Assembly (NCBI GenBank): GCA_020200995.1
Contig: JAIVHQ010000001.1
Coordinates: forward strand, 1 to 17,302
Length of the DNA stretch: 17,302 nt
Direction of reading: 5' to 3'
Source: Flavobacteriales bacterium
Lineage (GTDB): Bacteria > Bacteroidota > Bacteroidia > Flavobacteriales_D > Cryomorphaceae
Position 1 is the stretch's first letter; every line of letters begins with the position of its first letter. Positions 6,974-14,219 of this stretch are shown piece after piece. The position numbers and the translations under genes are program-made. The notes below the pieces were generated by a model that was not told the DNA's origin, ran no database searches, and saw only the letters and a list, made by a program, of their open reading frames with translations.

Positions 6974-8392
6974 ATGAAGACAGCATTGGTATGGTTCAGA
7001 AACGACCTCCGCACGGCAGACCACGAGGCCCTGTACCGCGCAACGGAAAATTTCGATCGGGTACTGCCCGTGTATTGCATTGATGAGAATCACCTCAAAG
7101 AGTCGTGGTTGGGGATCCAAAAGATGGGGGCGAAGCGCATGCAGTTCATCCTGGAATCGTTGGATGACCTGCACAAAAACCTCGCAAAGCAAGGTGGCGG
7201 ACTCCTCGTGGTGCGGGGCGCCCCCGCTGATGTGCTGCCCGAGCTTTGCGCGGAATACGGAGCCGAAGCGGTGTACGCCCACAAAGAAGCAACGCGTGAG
7301 GAGCGCGACGAAGAGGAAGCGGTGAAAAAAGCGCTTGATGGCCGCGCCGAGGTGAAATTTTACTGGGGCACCACCCTTACCCACATCAATGACCTTCCGT
7401 TTCCCCACACCGAGCTGCCCGATGTGTTTACCGCTTTTCGCAAAAAAGCGGAAAAGCAATCGGAAGTGCGGGCCCTTTTCCCGGCGCCTGAATCGGTGCA
7501 CCTGCCCGAGGGCAACCGAGAGCTCGGGGAGCTGCCCTCCCTCAGCGACCTCGGTTTAGGAACGGAGCCTATAGACCCCCGCGCCGCGATTGCCTTTAAG
7601 GGAGGGGAGAGCGAGGCGTGGAAGCGGCTTAATCATTACTTCGGGGAGACTCAAAAGCTCGCCGAGTACAAGCACACCCGCAACGGCCTGCTGGGATTGG
7701 ATTACTCTTCGAAATTCAGTGCTTGGCTGGCGCACGGATGCATCTCTCCGCGATCCATATTTTACGAAGTAGAAACTTTTGAGCGCGAAGTGAAAAAGAA
7801 CCAATCCACTTACTGGCTGGTTTTTGAGCTGAGGTGGCGCGACTATTTTCGCTTCGTGGCAGCCAGGTTTGGCGATAAGCTGTTTTACCCCGGCGGCATC
7901 CGCGATGAGCGGCCGCATATTTGGCGCGATGATGCGCGAATCGAAGCGTGGAAGGCGGGTAAAACGGGCATCCCATTCGTCGATGCCAACATGATCGAAC
8001 TTCGCGAAACGGGCTTTATGAGCAACCGCGGACGGCAGAATGTTGCCTCCTTTTTCGTGAAAGACCTACAGCAGGATTGGCGCATTGGCGCCGCGTGGTT
8101 TGAGCAGCAGCTCATCGATTACGATGTGGCGAGCAACTGGGCCAACTGGGCTTATGTGGCAGGGGTGGGCAACGATCCGCGTGACGACCGCTACTTCAAC
8201 ATCCTCACCCAGGCCAAGCGATACGATTCTAAAGGAGAGTATGTGAAGCACTGGCTTCCCGAACTCAGTCACATTCGTCCCGAGATGGTGCACACGCCTT
8301 GGCTGCTCAGCAAGGATGAGAAAAAACTCACAGAGATTGAGAATACGCCCTATGCCCGTCCCGTGATGGTGCCCGACAGGTGGAAGTTATAA
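6974..8392 (+). CDS. DASH-family cryptochrome / single-strand-type photolyase
   Basis: A 472-residue FAD-binding blue-light flavoprotein of the cryptochrome-DASH subgroup, whose members repair cyclobutane pyrimidine dimers mainly in single-stranded DNA and may signal. Seen: N-terminal 'TALVWFRNDLRTADHEAL' (3-20), 'YKHTRNGLLGLDYSSKFSAW' (232-251), 'ELRWRDYFRF' (285-294), 'NRGRQNVASFFVKDLQQDWR' (351-370), 'SNWANWAYVAGVGNDPRDDR' (387-406) and 'GEYVKHWLPEL' (421-431). The DASH-typical tryptophan-rich stretch is intact, unlike in the upstream paralogue. There is no C-terminal extension beyond the usual 'P..W' end. ATG 6974 was preferred over an upstream in-frame GTG at 6932, which lies inside the DUF2256 gene. 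The start is 10 nt after DUF2256, and the gene shares its last 6 nt with the convergent gene. Confidence 0.95.
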   Translation: MKTALVWFRNDLRTADHEALYRATENFDRVLPVYCIDENHLKESWLGIQKMGAKRMQFILESLDDLHKNLAKQGGGLLVVRGAPADVLPELCAEYGAEAVYAHKEATREERDEEEAVKKALDGRAEVKFYWGTTLTHINDLPFPHTELPDVFTAFRKKAEKQSEVRALFPAPESVHLPEGNRELGELPSLSDLGLGTEPIDPRAAIAFKGGESEAWKRLNHYFGETQKLAEYKHTRNGLLGLDYSSKFSAWLAHGCISPRSIFYEVETFEREVKKNQSTYWLVFELRWRDYFRFVAARFGDKLFYPGGIRDERPHIWRDDARIEAWKAGKTGIPFVDANMIELRETGFMSNRGRQNVASFFVKDLQQDWRIGAAWFEQQLIDYDVASNWANWAYVAGVGNDPRDDRYFNILTQAKRYDSKGEYVKHWLPELSHIRPEMVHTPWLLSKDEKKLTEIENTPYARPVMVPDRWKL

Positions 8393-8398
8393 ACTTCC
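8382..8398. terminator. Inverted repeat centred on two overlapping convergent stop codons
   Basis: GGAAGTT (8382-8388) pairs perfectly with AACTTCC (8392-8398) around a 3-nt loop. The hairpin contains the stop codons of both convergent genes (TAA at 8390-8392 on plus, 8389-8387 on minus) and would form in either transcript. No T-tract follows on either strand, so the call rests on symmetry and position only. Confidence 0.4.
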
Positions 8399-8953
8399 CG
8401 TAAGCTTAAAATAATCCGTCAGGGTGCGCTTCAGCGCTTTGCGCTGTTCGCCTCTAATCCATGTGGTATCATTAGGGGCGGCGTAGAGGCCCACATCCTT
8501 TTCGTCGCGCAGGGCGCGGTACATCTCCACGGCAAAGAGATACTGCGACTCATTAAAAATTTCCGGAAGGGGCACTTCCCTGCGAACAACACCTGCTGAA
8601 TCAAGCACAGCTGCCGTATAGCGAGAGTCGAGATAAGCCGTGTCGAGCCTGACGAAGGCTTCATTCAGGCGCCAATTATTGTAAACAGTGAAAGGCAGTA
8701 GCGGTGGCTCGGCCTCGTCGAAAAGGGCTTTAAGCCGATAGACATCAAACATATCACCACCTTCGGGCTTATGCAGGTAGTGGTACGCACGCACATTGCG
8801 AAAGTACAACTCAGCCGATTCGGTGGTGGCAAAGCCAATGTTGTCCAGTTTGTCAGGACGGTTGTCGGGCTGGGTGGCGATTATCAAAACGACCATAAAT
8901 GCCAGCCAAATGGCAAACCAAAATTTAAGCTTTTTGCTTTGATTGGTATTCAC
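8387..8953 (-). CDS. Membrane-anchored protein of unknown function
   Basis: I do not recognise this 188-residue protein. A short basic N-terminus (KK.K) is followed by one hydrophobic segment (about 11-27, 'FWFAIWLAFMVVLIIAT'), most likely an uncleaved signal anchor that leaves the rest outside the cytoplasm. The remainder is a soluble region rich in aromatic and acidic residues ('ELYFRNVRAYHY', 'TVYNNWRLNEAFVRL', 'SQYLFAVEMYRAL') with no cysteine and no catalytic motif I can name. The start is GTG at 8953-8951; the next ATG would cut into the membrane segment. It is transcribed towards the DASH cryptochrome and divergently from the peroxiredoxin-like gene, with 71 nt between them. Confidence 0.75.
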   Translation of the reverse strand: MNTNQSKKLKFWFAIWLAFMVVLIIATQPDNRPDKLDNIGFATTESAELYFRNVRAYHYLHKPEGGDMFDVYRLKALFDEAEPPLLPFTVYNNWRLNEAFVRLDTAYLDSRYTAAVLDSAGVVRREVPLPEIFNESQYLFAVEMYRALRDEKDVGLYAAPNDTTWIRGEQRKALKRTLTDYFKLTGSL

Positions 8954-9002
8954 GGTAAATAAACAAAGGCAAACATGTGTTGTTTATTTACACGGCAACT
9001 GC

Positions 9003-9010
9003 CAAAAGTA
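9003..9010 (-). promoter_or_regulatory. Candidate -7 element for the membrane-anchored protein gene
   Basis: On the minus strand, 9010-9003 reads TACTTTTG, an exact match to the Bacteroidota -7 consensus TAnnTTTG. Transcription would start roughly 40 nt upstream of GTG 8953. No TTG lies at the usual 19-21 nt spacing upstream, so this is a partial promoter match only. Confidence 0.3.
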
Positions 9011-9024
9011 CATTGTATAAAAAC

Positions 9025-9531
9025 ATGGAAGTAAAGACTAACAGGGGAGAATCATTTGAGCAGTTGGCAGAGGATCGAAAGTTGATGCTCGTTTTTTTGA
9101 GGCACTTTGGCTGCACTTTTTGTAGGGAAACCATGCAGGAACTCGCAGAAAAAAAGTACCAAATTGAGGCCAAGGGACTCGAATTGGTCATTGTTCACAT
9201 GGTTTCATCAGATGTGGCAAATGAGATATTTAAAGTCTACGACCTTGAAGGTGTACGGCATATTGCAGACCCCCACCAATTTCTCTACCGTAAATTCGGC
9301 CTGGGCAAAGCAACTTTCAAATCTTTCTTCGGCGTTCGGAATTGGTACCGCGCTTTTGTGGCGGGCATTGTTAAAGGCCACCTCATCGGTAAGCCTGCCG
9401 GAGATCCTTTTCAAATGCCCGGAGCATTTGTATTTCACAAGAACGAGATTTTGAATAAATTTGATTACGATTATGTGTCGGACATTCCCGACTTTAATGA
9501 CATGGCCGATGTAGCCCAAATTGCGAGATGA
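9025..9531 (+). CDS. Thioredoxin-fold AhpC/TSA-type peroxiredoxin-like protein
   Basis: A 168-residue protein of the AhpC/TSA_2 (PRXL2, formerly FAM213-like) group. The fold is visible as 'LMLVFLRHFGCTFCRE' (20-35) with a CxxC active site (C30, C33), 'LVIVHMV' (54-60), 'HIADPHQFLYRKFGLGKAT' (79-97) and the cis-Pro-like 'FQMPGAFVFHKNEIL' (129-143). Such proteins reduce peroxides or disulfides with thioredoxin-like chemistry; most bacterial members are unassayed. There is no signal peptide, so it should be cytoplasmic. ATG 9025 was chosen over an in-frame GTG at 8977, whose extra residues precede the fold. The stop codon overlaps the crtZ start by 4 nt (ATGA), linking it to xanthophyll synthesis. 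Confidence 0.85.
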   Translation: MEVKTNRGESFEQLAEDRKLMLVFLRHFGCTFCRETMQELAEKKYQIEAKGLELVIVHMVSSDVANEIFKVYDLEGVRHIADPHQFLYRKFGLGKATFKSFFGVRNWYRAFVAGIVKGHLIGKPAGDPFQMPGAFVFHKNEILNKFDYDYVSDIPDFNDMADVAQIAR

Positions 9532-10007
9532 TTCTAATAAATGCATTTATTACCGTTGCCGTTTTTTTCTTCATGGAATTTATGGCGTGGTTTACTCACA
9601 AATATGTGATGCACGGACTAGGCTGGTATTTCCACAGTGACCACCACCGTCCTCAGCCTGGGTTTTTTGAAAAGAACGACGTTTTCTTTTTGATTTTCGC
9701 TGTTCCTTCATGGCTCTTCATTCAGTATGGAATGATGGCAGGCAACGATTGGCGCGTATTTGTTGGGCTTGGAATCGCCCTTTATGGTCTGAGCTATTTT
9801 TTGATACACGACGTTTTTATTCACCGCCGCTTTTCCTGGTTCGATCGTTCGGACAACGTGTATCTCCGCGCCATTCGCAAAGCACATAAAGTACATCATA
9901 AGCACTTAGGAAAAGAAGATGGCGAATGTTTCGGCATGTTGTTGGTACCTTTTAAGTACTTTCGTGAGGCGAGCCGCTCTATGAAAGCAAAGGCGGCCGT
10001 CAAGTAG
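9528..10007 (+). CDS. crtZ: Beta-carotene hydroxylase CrtZ
   Basis: A 159-residue integral-membrane di-iron hydroxylase that adds 3-hydroxyl groups to the beta-rings of beta-carotene, giving zeaxanthin via beta-cryptoxanthin. All four histidine clusters of the CrtZ group are present: HKYVMH (24-29), HSDHH (36-40), HDVFIH (94-99) and HKVHHKH (120-126). Hydrophobic segments lie at about 3-20, 50-68 and 76-93. Length is normal for bacterial CrtZ, which is shorter than plant enzymes. The ATG is in a 4-nt overlap with the peroxiredoxin-like gene, and the lycopene cyclase lies 213 nt downstream. Substrate specificity, including whether it also uses ketolated carotenoids, cannot be read from the sequence. 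Confidence 0.95.
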   Translation: MILINAFITVAVFFFMEFMAWFTHKYVMHGLGWYFHSDHHRPQPGFFEKNDVFFLIFAVPSWLFIQYGMMAGNDWRVFVGLGIALYGLSYFLIHDVFIHRRFSWFDRSDNVYLRAIRKAHKVHHKHLGKEDGECFGMLLVPFKYFREASRSMKAKAAVK

Positions 10008-10033
10008 TGGCTATCCGGAAAACCCGTTATCAT

Positions 10034-10054
10034 GCCTCAGGCGATGCCTGTGGC
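10034..10054 (+). repeat. Hairpin-forming inverted repeat after crtZ
   Basis: GCCTCAGGC (10034-10042) and GCCTGTGGC (10046-10054) form a 9-bp stem with one mismatch and a 3-nt loop. It lies 27 nt after the crtZ stop codon and before a second, terminator-like hairpin. Without a T-tract it may stabilise the mRNA 3' end rather than terminate transcription. Confidence 0.45.
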
Positions 10055-10114
10055 TTGATCTGCGATCGGCATTTCACTCGTTTTGAAAACAGTCATCCCG
10101 CAGCAGTGAGACTT

Positions 10115-10142
10115 CTTGTCTGCCTGCCGCAGACAGGTTTTT
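10115..10142 (+). terminator. Intrinsic terminator after crtZ
   Basis: CTTGTCTGC (10115-10123) pairs with GCAGACAGG (10129-10137) with one G-U pair around a 5-nt loop, followed by five T (10138-10142). It separates the peroxiredoxin-like/crtZ unit from the lycopene cyclase operon. Confidence 0.65.
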
Positions 10143-10220
10143 CGACATCGCGCGCGCCTTGCTAACCAGCTTTCTCGACCAGCCGTCTGACATCAATGAC
10201 AGATCCGAATTAGCTAAACG

Positions 10221-10931
10221 TTGGAAAAATACTATTACCTCATTCTCATGCTTGTCTCTTTGGGCTACCCGCTTGCGCGGAGCTTTGAGTATCGTGTGCG
10301 CTTTGTGAGATTTTGGCCGGGAGTATTTTTGGGTACGGCCGTGATGTGCCTGCTCTTTATCCCTTGGGATGTGTGGTTTACCTCCAAAATGGTCTGGGGA
10401 TTTAATGAAAAGTACATCAGCGGAATATACATTGCCAATCTTCCCTTAGAGGAATGGATGTTCTTTTTTGTGGTCCCTTATGCCTGTGCGTTCATCTACG
10501 AAGTACTCAATTATTTTGTGCCGCATGCACCGCTTAAGTCGATTCAAAATAAAATCACGGCTGTGCTCATCCTCATCAGTTTTGTGCTCTCGGTGGTTTA
10601 CGTTGACAGGCTTTACACATTCACGACCTTCTCTCTGCTCTGTCTCTTTCTCATCTGGCACCTATTGATCAACAAAAGTGAATTTCTCGGGCAGTTTTAT
10701 TTGGCCTTTATCATCATTCAAATTCCTTTTTTGCTGATCAACGGCGCGCTGACGGGCCTCTTCACGGGCGACCCTGTGGTGTGGTACAACAATGCCGAAA
10801 ACATGGGCCTCCGCATCCTGACCATTCCACTGGATGACGTTGGTTACAACATGCTTATGCTGTTGATCGTCATAACGGTGTTGGAGAACTTCAAACAGCG
10901 TAAACTTGTCGGGGCGCTGACTGTTACATAA
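10221..10931 (+). CDS. crtYcd: Lycopene cyclase, CarR/CrtYcd fused type
   Basis: A 236-residue integral-membrane lycopene cyclase in which the two halves of the actinobacterial heterodimer (CrtYc and CrtYd) are fused, as in Bacteroidota, archaea and fungi. It cyclises the ends of lycopene to give beta-carotene, the substrate of CrtZ. Both halves carry the conserved acidic motif: 'LPLEEWMFF' (74-82) and 'PLDDVGYN' (203-210). 'FIPWDVWFT' (46-54) and 'WYNNAENMGLRIL' (188-200) are also family-like. About seven membrane segments are visible. The start is TTG 10221; the next ATG (10248) would remove part of the first membrane helix. DUF2805 starts 4 nt after its stop codon, so it heads a run reaching 12718. 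Confidence 0.92.
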   Translation: MEKYYYLILMLVSLGYPLARSFEYRVRFVRFWPGVFLGTAVMCLLFIPWDVWFTSKMVWGFNEKYISGIYIANLPLEEWMFFFVVPYACAFIYEVLNYFVPHAPLKSIQNKITAVLILISFVLSVVYVDRLYTFTTFSLLCLFLIWHLLINKSEFLGQFYLAFIIIQIPFLLINGALTGLFTGDPVVWYNNAENMGLRILTIPLDDVGYNMLMLLIVITVLENFKQRKLVGALTVT

Positions 10932-10935
10932 AGTG

Positions 10936-11229
10936 ATGGAAAAGTCGAAAAAGATCGTCAAAAACCTGACAGAAAGAGAAACAGACCGAATCATTGAAAT
11001 GGCCTGGGAGGACCGCACCCCTTTCGAAGCCATCGAAATGCAGTTTGGCCTGGCCGAAAAACATGTCATCGCATTGATGAGACGCGAGATGAAAGCAAGC
11101 AGTTTTAGAATGTGGCGAAAGCGCGTTACTGACCGCCCTACCAAGCACAAAGCAAAATCAGCTGTAGACGACGGCCGGTTTAAGTCGGCTGCCCAGAGAC
11201 ACATCACAGGAAATAAAATTACAAAGCGT
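10936..11229 (+). CDS. DUF2805 / TIGR03643 family small protein
   Basis: A 97-residue basic protein (coordinates end just before the shared stop region; the stop codon is 11230-11232). It matches DUF2805/TIGR03643: 'TDRIIEMAWEDRTPFEAIE' (16-34), 'FGLAEKHVIALMRREM' (37-52) and 'SFRMWRKRVTDRPTKHK' (56-72), with the family's characteristic Trp and Met residues. The family is uncharacterised and, as I recall, is found mostly in marine bacteria. The middle reads like a helix-turn-helix (EAIEMQFGL-AEKHVIALMRRE), so DNA binding is a reasonable inference. ATG 10936 was preferred over GTG 10933. It lies directly between the lycopene cyclase (4-nt gap) and the hydrolase (4-nt overlap), tying it to the carotenoid operon. 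Confidence 0.85.
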
Positions 11230-12053
11230 TGAACACAATCATACCCGAAGAATTGCTGTATTTTGAGCTTCACAGAATTGAAGCAGATGCTCCGTGGATG
11301 GTGTTCATCCATGGAGCTGGAGGGAGTACGCGTACCTGGAAAAAGCAGGTTTCTTTTTTCAAGGGCAAGTTCAATTTGCTTCTGGTTGATCTACGGGATC
11401 ACGGCGAGTCAAAGGATCTCGCAGAAAATTTTGCGGGATTTGGATTCGACGTCGTAGCTTCGGACGTGCTCCACGTGATGGATTCGCTCGACATTCGAGA
11501 GGCCCATTTTGTAGGGGTTTCCATGGGCAGCCTCATCATTCGCCACCTGGAGCAGATGGCGCCCCGCAGGGTTTCATCCATCGTGCTGGCAGGAGGAATT
11601 TTCAAAATGAGCAAAAAACTCAAAGTGCTTGTGGCTTCGGCGCGAGTGCTTACGGGCATATTGCCGTTTCAGACCCTTTACCGCATTTTCGCGCTCATCC
11701 TTCTTCCCAAAAATAACCATGTGGCCTCGCGCCGTGTGTTCATTCGAGAATCTCAGAAGCTTCGAAAAAAAGAAGTTAAAAAATGGCTGAGCCTCCTTAA
11801 AAAATTGAACACTACCCTAAAGGAGATGTTTAATCATCGAATTATGGCGCCGTGCCTAGTAGTGATGGGAGCCGAAGATCACGTTTTTCTCAAACCCGCC
11901 CGTGAATACGTGGAGCGCTACGGGAACGTATTTTTGGAAACCATAGAAAAGTGCGGCCACGTATGCAACATCGAGAGCCCTGCAGAATTCAACAGGCGAT
12001 GCCTCAATTTCATTCAGGGCCTCGAACGAAAAAAACTTAATACCGCTCAGTAA
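11229..12053 (+). CDS. Alpha/beta-fold hydrolase
   Basis: A 274-residue alpha/beta hydrolase with a full catalytic triad: oxyanion-hole 'FIHGAGGSTRTW' (26-37), nucleophile elbow 'GVSMG' (96-100, Ser98), Asp217 in 'MGAEDHVF' and His244 in 'EKCGHVCNIESP'. A cap region (about 125-195) is unusually rich in Lys and Arg. There is no signal peptide, so it is probably cytoplasmic or at the inner membrane face. The start is TTG 11229 in a TTGA overlap with the DUF2805 stop codon; no ATG lies near. Substrate is unknown: this family includes esterases, lipases, dehalogenases and MenH-like enzymes. Its place after crtYcd and DUF2805 would suit a lipid or carotenoid ester, but nothing in the sequence proves it. 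Confidence 0.88.
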   Translation: MNTIIPEELLYFELHRIEADAPWMVFIHGAGGSTRTWKKQVSFFKGKFNLLLVDLRDHGESKDLAENFAGFGFDVVASDVLHVMDSLDIREAHFVGVSMGSLIIRHLEQMAPRRVSSIVLAGGIFKMSKKLKVLVASARVLTGILPFQTLYRIFALILLPKNNHVASRRVFIRESQKLRKKEVKKWLSLLKKLNTTLKEMFNHRIMAPCLVVMGAEDHVFLKPAREYVERYGNVFLETIEKCGHVCNIESPAEFNRRCLNFIQGLERKKLNTAQ

Positions 12054-12055
12054 TC

Positions 12056-12718
12056 ATGGCAGCAAAGACGACAAACACGAAAGCTAAAAAGCAGTCGGCC
12101 GAATCTATGGCCGATGCCTACATCAAATTTCTTCTCACCCACGGTAAGGCCCCGGCCTCCGTTTTTGCATTTGCCGATGAAAATGGCTTTGCTGAAGGGG
12201 AGTTTTATAAGTTCTACAGCTCATTCGAGGCGCTGGAGATATCAGTATGGGAGACCATGTTGACCAAAACCCTCGATACCCTCCACGCCGATGAGCAGTT
12301 TGCTAAGTTTTCGGCGCGAGAGAAGCTGCTCGCCTTCTACTATACCCATTTGGAAGTGTTGAAGGACCGCAGAAGCTTTGTGGCGATGAGGTGGCCCGAC
12401 ATGAAAATGCAAACCTCGACTCCCAAGACTTTGAAAGATTACAAAAAGGCCTACACGGATTTTGCCCGCGTGGTGGTGGAGGAAGGCATCGAAAAAGGTG
12501 AGATCAAGGATCGTCCCAAACTGTCGGAGCAGTACGACAAGGCCTTTTGGGTGCAGCTGGTCTTCGTAGTTGGATACTGGATCAAAGATGTGAGTAAGGA
12601 CTTTGAGCAGTCGGATGCGGCGGTTGAAAAAGCCGTAAACCTCACCTTCCAACTCCTCGGTGAGTCGGCCCTGGATAGCGCTGTGGATTTTGCTAAATTT
12701 CTTTGGCAGAGCAAATAA
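12056..12718 (+). CDS. TetR-family-like transcriptional regulator
   Basis: A 220-residue all-helical protein with a TetR-type N-terminal DNA-binding region: helix 1 'ADAYIKFLLTHG' (19-30), helix-turn-helix 'ASVFAFADENGFAEGEFYKF' (34-53) and 'SFEALEISVWETML' (56-69). The C-terminal helices (about 85-215) would form the ligand-binding and dimerisation part. A Lys-rich tail precedes helix 1. It starts 3 nt after the hydrolase stop codon and lies upstream of the AarF-like gene, a pairing I associate with Bacteroidota genomes. Its targets may include its own operon or the downstream kinase-like gene, but no clear palindromic operator was found. Confidence 0.78.
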   Translation: MAAKTTNTKAKKQSAESMADAYIKFLLTHGKAPASVFAFADENGFAEGEFYKFYSSFEALEISVWETMLTKTLDTLHADEQFAKFSAREKLLAFYYTHLEVLKDRRSFVAMRWPDMKMQTSTPKTLKDYKKAYTDFARVVVEEGIEKGEIKDRPKLSEQYDKAFWVQLVFVVGYWIKDVSKDFEQSDAAVEKAVNLTFQLLGESALDSAVDFAKFLWQSK

Positions 12719-12893
12719 TCGGTGGCGGTCTCGTTAGTCCGATAGTTTTGATATGCACGGCTCAGAGACCTTCATTTACCACTAAAAATTAAAGTTGACA
12801 GAGCCCCGGCAAGCCCTGCTAACAGATACGGGTAGGCTCGCTCCCGAAAGATGAAGAGCAGCCACTCTTCGCAAGTACAGACATTAATCAGCT

Positions 12894-14219
12894 ATGAAAG
12901 AACAACATAAAATTCCTGTTTCAAAAGTGCAGCGTGCAGCGAAATTCGTGGAGACGGGTGCCAAAATGGGCGGCAACTACATGAAGTACTATGCCAAGCG
13001 GTTCATCGACGGTGATACAGGCCGTGATGCACTCGACGAGGCCAATGCCACGGATGTGTATTCTGCATTAAGTCAGCTCAAGGGAAGTGCCCTCAAAGCC
13101 GCTCAAATGATGAGCATGGACGAGAACGTACTCCCTAAGGCCTACAGCCAAAAATTTCAGATGTCGCAGTACAATGCGCCGCCACTTTCATACCCACTGG
13201 TGGTGAAGACCTTCAAGAAGTATTTTGACAAAGGTCCCGACGCTGTTTTCGATTCTTTTACCACAAATGCTGTGAATGCGGCGAGCATTGGACAGGTGCA
13301 TCAGGCCGAACTGAACGGTAAAAAACTGGCCGTGAAGGTACAGTATCCAGGCGTGGCTAACAGCGTATCGAGCGACCTTAAGCTTGCCAAGCCCATCGCG
13401 ATGCGACTGATGAACATTAGAGGCAAAGACCTCGATAAGTACATGAAAGAAGTCGAAGCACGGCTGATAGAAGAAACTGATTACGAGCTTGAACTGCGCA
13501 GATCAGTTGAAGCTTCAGAAGCATGTGGTCATCTGGAAAATCTGGTTTTCCCGACCTACTATCCCGAATACAGCAGCGAGCGGATCATCACCATGGATTG
13601 GATCCAGGGAAAGCACCTCACCGAGTGGATCAAAACCGATCCTTCGCAAGCTGAGCGCAATAAAATAGGGCAGGCTCTGTGGAATTTTTACGAGTATCAG
13701 ATCCACAGGTTAAAATCTGTACACGCCGATCCTCATCCCGGCAATTTCATCATCACCGACGACAAAAAGCTCGGAGTGATCGACTTTGGATGCATTAAAG
13801 TAGTGCCCGAAGAATTTTACCAGACGTATTTCAGACTGATGGAGCCCGGCATTGCCAACGACCCCAAGAGGTTTATGCCTTTGCTTGAGGAGTTGGAGTT
13901 TTTCCACCCCGACGACAGTCCAAAAGAGCGGGCGTATTTCACATCGGTTTTCACAAAAATGGTCGGTCTGCTGGGCAAGCCTTTTTCCGTGGAGCATTTC
14001 GATTTTAGCGACAAGGAGTTTTTTGGCAAGATCTACGCCCTTGGCGATGAGATTTCGGCCGATAAGCAATTTCGCAAGAGCAATGCCGCTCGCGGTTCGG
14101 AGCACGGTATTTACATTAACCGCACGTATTTCGGATTATTCAACCTCCTCCACCAGATCGGCGCCACCGTCGAAACCGATGCCTTGAAACGAAACGGGGT
14201 GATGCAGAAGGCTTCTTAA
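12894..14219 (+). CDS. AarF/UbiB/ABC1-type atypical kinase-like protein
   Basis: A 441-residue member of the UbiB/ADCK protein kinase-like family, whose members act in quinone lipid synthesis or lipid homeostasis. Seen: a KxGQ-like motif reading 'LKAAQMMSMD' (67-76, Lys68), Ala-rich nucleotide loop 'NAASIGQVH' (128-136), 'AVKVQYPG' with Lys148, 'EETDYELE' (193-200, the ExD motif), catalytic loop 'HADPHPGNF' (277-285) and metal-binding 'VIDFG' (295-299, DFG Asp297). The core kinase residues are present, but the KxGQ motif has Ala for Gly. No transmembrane segment is obvious at the C-terminus, unlike E. coli UbiB. It follows the TetR-like gene by 175 nt and converges on the DUF429 gene, sharing 4 nt. 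Confidence 0.9.
   Translation: MKEQHKIPVSKVQRAAKFVETGAKMGGNYMKYYAKRFIDGDTGRDALDEANATDVYSALSQLKGSALKAAQMMSMDENVLPKAYSQKFQMSQYNAPPLSYPLVVKTFKKYFDKGPDAVFDSFTTNAVNAASIGQVHQAELNGKKLAVKVQYPGVANSVSSDLKLAKPIAMRLMNIRGKDLDKYMKEVEARLIEETDYELELRRSVEASEACGHLENLVFPTYYPEYSSERIITMDWIQGKHLTEWIKTDPSQAERNKIGQALWNFYEYQIHRLKSVHADPHPGNFIITDDKKLGVIDFGCIKVVPEEFYQTYFRLMEPGIANDPKRFMPLLEELEFFHPDDSPKERAYFTSVFTKMVGLLGKPFSVEHFDFSDKEFFGKIYALGDEISADKQFRKSNAARGSEHGIYINRTYFGLFNLLHQIGATVETDALKRNGVMQKAS

Noticed and set aside
10662..11312. Open frame of 216 codons on the minus strand across the lycopene cyclase, DUF2805 and hydrolase genes.
   Set aside because: It opposes three recognisable genes and encodes nothing recognisable.
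12727..12770. GGTCTC/GAGACC inverted repeat after the TetR-like gene, considered as a terminator or operator.
   Set aside because: The arms are only 6 bp with a loop of more than 30 nt and no T-tract follows.
12801..12839. GAGCC/GGCTC pairing in the leader of the AarF-like gene, considered as a riboswitch.
   Set aside because: Only a 5-bp closing stem is visible and no known riboswitch core was recognised.
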